From: SM23-28-2 sp964512285
GTDB lineage: Bacteria > Chloroflexota > Dehalococcoidia > SM23-28-2
Assembly: GCA_964512285.1 (NCBI GenBank)
Contig: CAZEJO010000012.1
Coordinates: 1 to 48,393, forward strand
Direction of reading: 5' to 3'
Length of the DNA stretch: 48,393 nt
This document shows positions 42,809-48,393 of this stretch, piece after piece. The position numbers were made by a program, and so were the translations under genes. Numbering within the stretch: the first letter of the stretch is position 1; every line of letters begins with the position of its first letter. A model generated the notes under the pieces. The model was not told where the DNA came from, did no database searches, and was given only the letters and a program-made list of their open reading frames with translations.

Positions 42809-43804
42809 ATGACCAAGAGAGGCCGCGTATTTGCGGGCATCCGTTGTACAGGGCGTCAGCATCTAGGGAACTACCTGGGGGCGATCCAGAACTTCGTGGC
42901 TCTCCAGGAGGAGTATGACTGCGTCTACTCCGCCGTCGATGTTCATACCATCACGACCCCCTGGCAGCCGGACGAGCTGCGACAGAACGTGTGGGAGACC
43001 GTGCTCGACCTGCTGGCCGCCGGCATCGAGCCTGAGCGCACCATTCTCTATGTGCAGTCGCACGTGCCCGAGGTGCTGGAGCTGGCGATGTTCCTGGGCA
43101 TGATCACCCCCCTGGGCTGGCTAACTCGTGTCACTACCTTTAAGGACAAGGTGCGTCTCCACCCCGATCACGTGAACTATGGGCTGGTGGGCTATCCCGT
43201 CCTGATGACCGCCGACATCATTCTCTACAAGGCGACCAGGGTGCCCGTGGGCGAGGACCAGCAGCCTCACCTGGAGCTGGCGCGGGAGATCGCCCGCCGG
43301 TTCAATCGCCTGTTCGGGGAGACCTTCCCCGAGCCTCACGCCAAGCTCACGCAGGCGCCGGTGGTTATGGGCCTGGACGGTGTCAATAAGATGAGCAAGA
43401 GCCTGGACAATGACATCGAGCTGGCCGCTACGCCAGAGGAGACGGTGCAGCGGGTGATGACCGCTGTTACCGACCCGCAGCGAACGCATCGTCACATCCC
43501 CGGTCGGCCCGAGGTGTGCAACGTCTACAGCCTCCATCACCACTTCAACCCGGATCAGTTGGAGGTTGTGTATGAGGAGTGCACCACCGCCAAGCGAGGC
43601 TGCGTCGAGTGTAAGCAGCAACTGGCCGACGGCATTAATCGCGTGCTTGCGCCGTTCCGAGAGCGACGACAGGAATTGGCCAGCCGTCCTGACTACGTCA
43701 AGGAGGCGCTGGCCGACGGGGCTGCCCGCGCCCGCGTCATCGCCAGCGAGACTCTGGCCGAGGTGCGAGACAAGATGGGGCTACCTGCGGCCTATGGCCA
43801 CTGA
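42809..43804 (+). CDS. trpS: Tryptophanyl-tRNA synthetase
   Basis: I start at ATG 42809 (331 aa) because GAGGT sits 9 nt upstream and homology begins at RVFAGIRCTGRQHLGNYLGA. The HIGH-equivalent is TGRQHLGN and the KMSKS loop is KMSKSLDN. 'GEDQQPHLELAREIARRFN' and 'YPVLMTADIILYKA' are also typical. It charges tRNA-Trp. No T-box or trp leader is visible upstream. The 3' end overlaps the next gene by 11 bp. Confidence 0.95.
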   Translation: MTKRGRVFAGIRCTGRQHLGNYLGAIQNFVALQEEYDCVYSAVDVHTITTPWQPDELRQNVWETVLDLLAAGIEPERTILYVQSHVPEVLELAMFLGMITPLGWLTRVTTFKDKVRLHPDHVNYGLVGYPVLMTADIILYKATRVPVGEDQQPHLELAREIARRFNRLFGETFPEPHAKLTQAPVVMGLDGVNKMSKSLDNDIELAATPEETVQRVMTAVTDPQRTHRHIPGRPEVCNVYSLHHHFNPDQLEVVYEECTTAKRGCVECKQQLADGINRVLAPFRERRQELASRPDYVKEALADGAARARVIASETLAEVRDKMGLPAAYGH

Positions 43805-44627
43805 TCTCCCTTCGACAAGCTCAGGGCAGGCCCCTCCTTCCAAAAGCGGCAGGAGCCCGCTGGAAGTAGCTCGACTCTGCGTTCGCGAGAGCGAGCGCAT
43901 TGTTATGGCCGCCTTCGGTCGTCCGCAGGACGTGCGGGTCAAAGGGCGGGGCAACCTCGTCACGGCCGCCGACCTGGCCTCGGAGCGGGCCATCCACGAG
44001 ATCCTGGCGGCCGAGTACCCCGACCACGCGGTGCTTTCGGAGGAGACGGCCTCGAGCGTTGAGGGCGAGGGGTGGATGTGGGTGGTGGACCCTATCGACG
44101 GCACCCACAACTTCGCCCGCGGCATCCCCTTCTTCTGCATCAACATCGCGCTGTGCTATCGAGAGGAGCCGCTTGTGGGGCTCACCTTCGAGCCCGTTCA
44201 CGGAGAGGAGTTCTGGGCCCAGAAGGGCGAGGGGGCGTTCGTGAACGGCGAGCGGATAGAGGTCTCGCAGGTGGAGAGCGTGGGGGCGTCGCTGCTGGCG
44301 GTGGGCCTGGGCTACGACGATCAGAGGGCGGGTCGGCTGCTGGCCTTGATGCAAGAGCTGTGGCCGGGGATGCAGAGCATACGGATCATGGGGAGTGCGG
44401 CCCTGGGGCTGGCCTACGCTGCCTGCGGTCGGTTCGACCTGTTCGTGCATCATGTGCTGTTCCCGTGGGACAGCGCGGCGGGCATTCTGCTGGTGCGAGA
44501 GGCAGGGGGGACGATCAGCGATCGCGACGGCGGGCCGATGAGCATCCGGAGCGAAGGTACGATCGCCGGCGCGCCGGGGGCGCACGCGGACTTCCTGCGG
44601 CTGGCGGCGGGCAAGCCCTGGCGGTAG
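43794..44627 (+). CDS. Inositol-monophosphatase-family phosphatase
   Basis: A 277-aa protein from ATG 43794, overlapping the trpS end. Metal-site motifs are SEET (about residue 83), WVVDPIDGTHNFARG and the C-terminal PWDSAAGILLVREAGG. These define Mg-dependent phosphatases acting on inositol phosphates, fructose bisphosphate or PAP; the substrate is not determined. Residues 3-12 (DLPSTSSGQA) are encoded by a dispersed repeat (43808-43831), so the real conserved protein starts about residue 20. Confidence 0.85.
   Translation: MATDLPSTSSGQAPPSKSGRSPLEVARLCVRESERIVMAAFGRPQDVRVKGRGNLVTAADLASERAIHEILAAEYPDHAVLSEETASSVEGEGWMWVVDPIDGTHNFARGIPFFCINIALCYREEPLVGLTFEPVHGEEFWAQKGEGAFVNGERIEVSQVESVGASLLAVGLGYDDQRAGRLLALMQELWPGMQSIRIMGSAALGLAYAACGRFDLFVHHVLFPWDSAAGILLVREAGGTISDRDGGPMSIRSEGTIAGAPGAHADFLRLAAGKPWR
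43808..43831. repeat. Dispersed repeat inside the IMPase-like gene
   Basis: CCCTTCGACAAGCTCAGGG plus CAGGC, with CCCT/AGGG ends inverted. Related copies are at 44694-44714 and, truncated by the gap, at 20724-20735. Confidence 0.75.
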
Positions 44628-44826
44628 GGCCAGGGCACTCCTCTCGAAATTTGTCCCACCCACCCGCCCTTCAATTACTCGGTCTAGGGGACACCCTTCG
44701 GCAAGCTCAGGGCAGGCTCCTAGACCCCCGGCAGGGGGCAGTGCCCCTGCACCCCCGATGAGGGGCGCGCAGGGGCTGGCGGTCGGCGCTCACTGCTCAA
44801 GGAGCTGACGGAGGATGAGCGCGTCC
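44628..44826. repeat. Intergenic region with dispersed repeats
   Basis: The stretch holds a second copy of the 43808 repeat (CCCTTCGGCAAGCTCAGGG, 44694-44712) and then GC-rich inverted sequence (CCCCCGGCAGGGGGCAGTGC, then CCCTGCACCCCCG). No gene is recognised. Confidence 0.7.
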
Positions 44827-45711
44827 TCAGCCGAGCGCACCGGTGGGTACGCGGCCTGGGCGCAGCACGACGTAGACACCTGCTAGCACCAGAAGTGCCC
44901 CAGCGACCTCGAAGGCGCTCGGCATCTCTCTGAGGATGAAGGCAGCAAGAGTCGTTGCGCCCACCGGCTCTCCCAGAATCGCCACCGCCACCATAGCAGC
45001 GGGAACGTACGCCAGAGACCAGTTGATGGCGGTGTGGCCGACGAGCTGGGGCACGAGAGCCAGCAAGCCCAGCATCACGAAGGTCTTGGTGCTGTAGCCT
45101 GTGAAGGGCTCCCCTACTACCAGCACGGAGACCACCAGCAACACGGCTGCCACCGGATACACAATGCCGACGTACCTGACCCAGGACAGATGCGGCCGAG
45201 CCCGTCGTCCTATCATCAAGTAGCCAGCCGCGAAGATCGCGCCCAGCAGCGCGTACAGGTCGCCTACCACTGTCCCCAGACCTTCGCCCACGTCCTCGGT
45301 AACCATCAAGGCGGCCCCGACTGTCGCTATGCCGATCCCGGCCCAGGTCGCTGTTACCACCCGTTCGCCCAGTACAAACGGCGAGGCGAGGCCCACGAAT
45401 ACCGGAGTGGTCGTCACCAGTACCACCGATGTGATCACCGAGGTCTGCTGGAGCGACGCGATCCAGAAGCCGAAGTGCAGCGCGAGGAACGTGCCCGCTA
45501 GGAGAGGCCACGTCCACAGGCCGCCCGCGGATGCCCGCTCGCGACCTGTCGCTAGGGCCAAGGCGCCCGCTGGCACCGCAGCTAGCCCCATCCGATAGGC
45601 TGCGATGACCAGCGCGGGGGCGTCCGCCTCTCGGATGAGGACGGCTGCGCAGGAGACAGCCACTACCCCAATGGCCAGAACCGCGTGGGCATGAAGCCTT
45701 CCCTGGTGCAT
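44827..45711 (-). CDS. EamA/DMT-family transporter
   Basis: A 294-aa membrane protein with about ten hydrophobic segments arranged as two repeats of an EamA domain; the second begins near residue 150 ('LYALLGAIFAAGYLMIGR'). The first repeat has 'LVIAAYRMGLAAVPAG', and both repeats have the terminal GEP/GER-type loops (LGERVV and LGEPVG). Such proteins export or import metabolites by secondary transport; the substrate is unknown. It stands alone. Confidence 0.85.
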   Translation of the reverse strand: MHQGRLHAHAVLAIGVVAVSCAAVLIREADAPALVIAAYRMGLAAVPAGALALATGRERASAGGLWTWPLLAGTFLALHFGFWIASLQQTSVITSVVLVTTTPVFVGLASPFVLGERVVTATWAGIGIATVGAALMVTEDVGEGLGTVVGDLYALLGAIFAAGYLMIGRRARPHLSWVRYVGIVYPVAAVLLVVSVLVVGEPFTGYSTKTFVMLGLLALVPQLVGHTAINWSLAYVPAAMVAVAILGEPVGATTLAAFILREMPSAFEVAGALLVLAGVYVVLRPGRVPTGALG

Positions 45712-45740
45712 GCGGCCATCCTAGCATATCGGCCGCCAGA

Positions 45741-45794
45741 AGCGTTGCGCTGGGCGCGGGCGGGTGGTACGCCAGGAGGCGGTGGGTGGGGTAG
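45741..45794 (+). pseudogene. Relic of a GGWYARR C-terminal anchor gene
   Basis: The plus strand reads SVALGAGGWYARRRWVG and a TAG. It closely matches the C-terminus of the intact gene ending at 47182 (LVALAAGGWYARRWWVR). No upstream part of the gene remains. Confidence 0.6.
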
Positions 45795-45816
45795 GGTGGG
45801 TCTGACCTATCGTGTC

Positions 45817-45845
45817 TTGACGATCGCGAGACTTGCTGCCACAAT
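45817..45845 (+). promoter_or_regulatory. Promoter of mscL
   Basis: TTGACG (45817-45822), 17-nt spacer, CACAAT (45840-45845), about 75 bp before the start codon. Confidence 0.5.
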
Positions 45846-45919
45846 GCGGGCTGTCCTGATTCGTCTGGGGCCAACACCAACCCCACATCGGAACCGATAT
45901 TGACGATGAGGAGGTCGAG

Positions 45920-46333
45920 ATGAAGCTGCTTAACGACTTCAAGCAGTTCCTGCTCAGGGGCAACTTTGTCGACATGGCGGTCGCTCTAGTGATGGCGCTT
46001 GCGATCTTTGCTGTGGTCCAGGCTCTGATCGAGGACCTGATCACACCGATCATTGCAGCCATCGCTGGCGAGCCGGATTTCTCTGCGCTGACCTTCGAAA
46101 TCAACAAGAGCATCTTCAGGTACGGTCACTTCATTAACGCCGTGATCACGTTCATCCTCATGGCTGCAGCCGTCTTCTTCTTCGTTGTTGTTCCGGTGAA
46201 CGCCCTCATCGCGCGGTCACGCAAGGAACCGCCGGCGGACCCGACGACGCGCAAGTGCCCGGAGTGCCTGAGCGAGATACCGGTCGATGCCCGCCGCTGC
46301 GCGTTCTGCGCGTCGCAAATCCCGAGCGCCTGA
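45920..46333 (+). CDS. mscL: Large-conductance mechanosensitive channel with C-terminal zinc ribbon
   Basis: A 137-aa protein behind GAGGAGGT. The MscL core is complete: the N-terminal amphipathic start (MKLLNDFKQFLLRGNFVDMA), pore-lining helix 1 to about residue 45, then 'FRYGHFINAVITFILMAAAVFFF' as helix 2. After the cytoplasmic linker a zinc-ribbon CPEC-x10-CAFC replaces the usual helical bundle. MscL opens under membrane tension to release solutes in osmotic downshock. The ribbon is seen in some bacterial MscL proteins and its role is unknown. Confidence 0.93.
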   Translation: MKLLNDFKQFLLRGNFVDMAVALVMALAIFAVVQALIEDLITPIIAAIAGEPDFSALTFEINKSIFRYGHFINAVITFILMAAAVFFFVVVPVNALIARSRKEPPADPTTRKCPECLSEIPVDARRCAFCASQIPSA

Positions 46334-46381
46334 CGCACTTGCGGTAAGCTTCCCCAGCAGGCACGCTCACCCCGAAGGGCG

Positions 46382-47182
46382 GTGAGGGTGAAGCTGGACT
46401 GCGTAGCGGTGAGAAGGATGGTGGCGGGTGCGCTGACAGTGCTACTAGCAATAGCGCTAGGGCTGCTGGTGTTTCCGGCCATGGAAGGACAGGAGAGCGC
46501 TCGCGCCCAGGGCACTGTCAGCTTCGACATCGACCCGGAGATCACGGGAAACAGCGCCAACACGCTGGGAGCGGTGGAGAACTGCTATGCGGTCGCTTGC
46601 CCCAGCGTGGAGTGTAGCTGGGACGGCAGTTCCTCGTTCGACGGCGTCAGCGACTATGTGATCGATGTTGTCGTTAGTGGCGACACGCAGGCGCTCAACA
46701 ACTACTACGCGTCACTGAACTACGACGAGGCCAAGGTTCACGTGGCTGAGCCCGACACAGACACGCTCATCAAGATGCCTTGGGCGTTCGATCTCAGTGA
46801 GGAGCTACCGGACAGTGACGGCATTTTCGCTGCTGGTGCGATATACCTCATGGGTGAGTCGGGCACTGCGGGCAACGGCACCATAGTGAGAGTTGGCCTG
46901 GACATCGGCGCGTCTGGCGTCGTCCTCTTCAGCCTCGAGGCGGCTCCGCTGACGGCTTACGTGTCAGCGGCGACCTTTCCGGATAGCCATCCGCTGACGC
47001 TGGACGTGGGCAGGCTGGCCATCAACGATGCTTGCCCTGGTGCCGTGGGTGGCATAGCGGAGCTGCCGGATGTATCCGGCTCGTCGGGGCGCAACAACGT
47101 GGCCATCGCAGGGCTGGCGGCTGCGGTGCTGGTCGCTCTGGCGGCAGGCGGGTGGTACGCCAGGAGGTGGTGGGTCAGGTAA
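46382..47182 (+). CDS. Secreted protein with cohesin-like domain and GGWYARR C-terminal anchor
   Basis: A 266-aa protein from GTG 46382. A signal peptide (hydrophobic 13-33, then QESARAQG) leads to a beta-rich region beginning TVSFDIDPEITGNSANTLG, which resembles the cohesin-like/adhesion domains of Chloroflexota surface proteins. After a SGSSGRNN spacer the C-terminus is a hydrophobic helix followed by the basic tail GGWYARRWWVR. That layout, like PEP-CTERM or LPXTG signals, suggests a sorting or anchoring signal. Function unknown; the domain call is from memory. Confidence 0.6.
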   Translation: MRVKLDCVAVRRMVAGALTVLLAIALGLLVFPAMEGQESARAQGTVSFDIDPEITGNSANTLGAVENCYAVACPSVECSWDGSSSFDGVSDYVIDVVVSGDTQALNNYYASLNYDEAKVHVAEPDTDTLIKMPWAFDLSEELPDSDGIFAAGAIYLMGESGTAGNGTIVRVGLDIGASGVVLFSLEAAPLTAYVSAATFPDSHPLTLDVGRLAINDACPGAVGGIAELPDVSGSSGRNNVAIAGLAAAVLVALAAGGWYARRWWVR

Positions 47183-47198
47183 GGGCGGCGGCGAGCAG

Positions 47199-47429
47199 CT
47201 AGGCTCCTCCTGCCTCGGTAGCCGTCCAGCGGTCGTTGCGCTCGTAGTAGGAGAGCGTGAGGAGTAGTTCGCCCTCGAGTCGCACCAAGTAGCAGCGGCG
47301 GCGGGGCTCCTGCCACTCGCGCTCCACCGCCAGGATGTCGCGCTCGCTGCCGCGCCAGGTCACGCGCTGGGGTCGCTGGGGGTAGCGGCTGCCGGCGTAG
47401 CAGGCGACATCGACCATCTCCTCAATCAT
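47199..47429 (-). CDS. Small conserved-looking protein, possible DUF6504-like
   Basis: A 76-aa protein with a central WRGSERDILAVEREW segment and REGxxxLTLSYYERNDRW ending. It may belong to the DUF6504-type small-protein group, but I am not sure. Its ATG overlaps the end of the upstream C_GCAxxG_C_C gene (ATGATTGA), so it is the third gene of the gatA operon. Confidence 0.5.
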   Translation of the reverse strand: MIEEMVDVACYAGSRYPQRPQRVTWRGSERDILAVEREWQEPRRRCYLVRLEGELLLTLSYYERNDRWTATEAGGA

Positions 47430-47877
47430 CGGTGGCTGCCTGGGCGGGCCTCTCGAGGAGCTCCATCACCAGGCGGAAGGCGGCGCCTATGGCCGGCAGG
47501 CAGACGCGCAGGGGCACGTCAGAACTGCGATAGGCTTGCAGTCCCTCCGGCGTGCTGAGGTCGATACCGGTCAACTCGCGGCAGGAGAGGCTACCCGTCT
47601 CCTGCTCGAAGCGTTGGCAGAGCTCGCGGGCGAGGGCGTAGGCCGTATCGCGCGGCTGCGAGGGCTCCTCGCGGCCGTGCTTGAGGCCGATGGCCATGAC
47701 TGAGCCGATGACGGCGCCGCAGACCTCGCCTCTGCCGCCGATGCCGCCGCCAAAGGCGGTGGCGATCCTGGGGATGATCTCGCTGTTTATTCCGAGCTGC
47801 TGGCTCACGGCCAGCAACAGGGACTCCGCTCAGTCGTATCCACGGGCAGCGAGTAGCTGCGCCTCGTTTGGCTGCAT
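47422..47877 (-). CDS. C_GCAxxG_C_C family redox protein, probable selenoprotein (in-frame TGA = Sec16)
   Basis: Read through TGA 47832-47830, this is a 151-aa protein from ATG 47877, with GAGGTG 8 nt upstream, 10 nt after the gatA stop. The family's N-terminal GYNCAQ motif reads GYD-TGA-AES here, so the TGA takes the first conserved Cys. The rest of the pattern is intact: CGAVIG (Cys53, in the GRGEVCGA block), Cys87, Cys99 and Cys126. Family length is about 140-150 aa, which fits only with read-through; from the next start codon the N-terminal helix is lost. A SECIS-like hairpin follows. The family is thought to be redox active; its substrate is unknown. A nonsense mutation is the alternative. 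Confidence 0.8.
47796..47818 (-). promoter_or_regulatory. Bacterial SECIS-like hairpin in the C_GCAxxG_C_C gene
   Basis: On the minus strand GTTGCTGGC (47818-47810), loop CGTGA (47809-47805), GCCAGCAGC (47804-47796): a 9-bp stem with one T-G pair. The loop starts 20 nt after the TGA and has G at its second position. Confidence 0.72.
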
Positions 47878-47887
47878 CGTCATCACC

Positions 47888-48393
47888 TCACAGCTTGGGC
47901 CTGGCCTTGTGCCACTCGGTCGCTTGCTCGTAGGCGTAGGCAACGCGGAGGATGGTAGGTTCGTCGAAGGGCTTGGCCATGATGTGGAGGCCGACCGGTA
48001 GGGCGTCTCCGCCAGAGGCGGACCCGCCTCCGGCGGGGGCGAAGCCGCAGGGGACCGAGATGGCGGGAATGCCGGCGATGTTCACCGGGATGGTGCAGAC
48101 GTCGCTCAGGTACATCTGGAGGGGGTCGGCCGTTTTCTCGCCCAGCTTGAAGGCGGGCGTAGGGGAGACGGCGGTCACCAGCGCGTCGCACTTCTGGAAG
48201 GCGGCGTCGAACTCGCGGCGGATGAGTGTGCGCACCTTCTGGGCCTTGAGGTAGTAGGCGTCGTAGTAGCCGGCGGAGAGGGCGTAGGTGCCGAGCATGA
48301 TGCGCCGCTTGACCTCGTCGCCGAAGCCGTACTGGCGAGTCAGCTCCATGTTCTGCCACATGGTATCGCCGCGCCTGTCCGAGTAGCCGTACT
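47888..48393 (-). CDS. gatA: Asp-tRNA(Asn)/Glu-tRNA(Gln) amidotransferase subunit A, 5' partial
   Basis: The frame enters from the right window edge and ends at TGA 47890-47888; 167 codons are seen. The family C-terminus is clear: 'EVKRRIMLGTYALSAGYYDAYYLKAQKVR', 'DALVTAVSPTPAFKLGE', NIAGIPAISVPCGF. The amidase catalytic Ser-Ser-Lys triad lies in the missing part. GatA releases ammonia from glutamine for tRNA-dependent amidation. An insert of about 10 residues (APAGGGSASGGDA) interrupts the usual PCGF...LPVGLHI segment and is encoded by two adjacent inverted repeats. Confidence 0.92.
   Translation of the reverse strand, partial: YGYSDRRGDTMWQNMELTRQYGFGDEVKRRIMLGTYALSAGYYDAYYLKAQKVRTLIRREFDAAFQKCDALVTAVSPTPAFKLGEKTADPLQMYLSDVCTIPVNIAGIPAISVPCGFAPAGGGSASGGDALPVGLHIMAKPFDEPTILRVAYAYEQATEWHKARPKL
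48008..48037. repeat. Two adjacent short hairpins inside gatA
   Basis: TCCGCC-AGA-GGCGGA (48008-48022) and CCCGCC-TCC-GGCGGG (48023-48037) abut each other in frame in gatA. They look like a REP-type element tolerated in a surface loop. Confidence 0.65.

Noticed and set aside
44780..44826. Possible C-terminal coding remnant after the EamA gene (minus strand SAEDALILRQLLEQ and stop)
   Set aside because: The stretch is only 14 codons and lies in a repeat-rich region; an equally good plus-strand reading exists, so no gene call is justified.
1..48393. General reassignment of UGA to a sense codon
   Set aside because: Many ordinary genes here end in TGA at the expected family length (argC, argJ, gatA, trpS). 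Only the three Sec candidates need read-through.
1..48393. tRNA, rRNA, CRISPR arrays, insertion sequences and phage genes
   Set aside because: None could be recognised; intergenic spaces are short and no transposase, integrase or regularly spaced repeats were seen.

Overview
The window looks like GC-rich bacterial chromosome from a draft or metagenome-assembled genome. Two runs of exactly 100 N (20736-20835 and 27257-27356) mark scaffold joins. Gene content, the argCJBD-argG-argH cluster, the fakA-degV-recG-argS order, and the short dispersed repeats and GGWYARR-type C-terminal signal point to a Chloroflexota lineage, perhaps Dehalococcoidia-like. That assignment is inference from recall, not a search result. 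No rRNA, tRNA or CRISPR array was recognised.

Layout. 1-6.9 kb: the end of a PmbA/TldE-like gene, a glutamate-synthase-small-subunit-like flavoprotein, a DUF1326 protein, and a zur-znuA-znuC-znuB metal-uptake operon on the minus strand behind a promoter with a perfect 19-bp palindrome. 7.1-12.2 kb: HtrA-type protease, BtuF-like protein, alpha/beta hydrolase, HtpX and a membrane-anchored DsbA-like protein. 12.2-20.7 kb: HD-domain protein, LysE exporter, radical SAM/HhH protein, MetF, groEL with a CIRCE operator, a ROK kinase, selD and an endonuclease III-like gene. 20.8-30.3 kb: a PflA-like radical SAM protein, then argC-argJ-argB-argD-argG-HAD-argH-rpe, nearly all overlapping or adjacent. 30.3-38.3 kb: rpmB, fakA, an arsC-like phosphatase, degV (fakB), recG, argS. 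38.3-42.7 kb: a tandem duplication carrying two secreted lipase-like genes, with a 14-codon relic of the neighbouring luxR-type regulator at the junction. 42.8-48.4 kb: trpS, an inositol-monophosphatase-like gene, an EamA transporter, mscL, a secreted protein with a C-terminal anchor, and a minus-strand gatA - C_GCAxxG_C_C - small-protein operon.

The main result is a local set of three probable selenocysteine (Sec) genes. Each has one in-frame TGA exactly where its family has a redox-active Cys. (1) A DsbA-like protein reads U-P-Y-C (TGA 11578-11580). (2) SelD, selenophosphate synthetase, has TGA at residue 17, the position of the catalytic Cys17 of E. coli SelD (19873-19875, minus). (3) A C_GCAxxG_C_C family protein has TGA at its first family Cys (47830-47832, minus). 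Each TGA is followed after 17-20 nt by the loop of a strong stem-loop with G in the first two loop positions, which fits the bacterial SECIS pattern. The frame is intact on both sides in all three. Conventional gene calling would split or truncate all three, and SelD makes the selenium donor for the other two. selA, selB and tRNA-Sec are not in the window.
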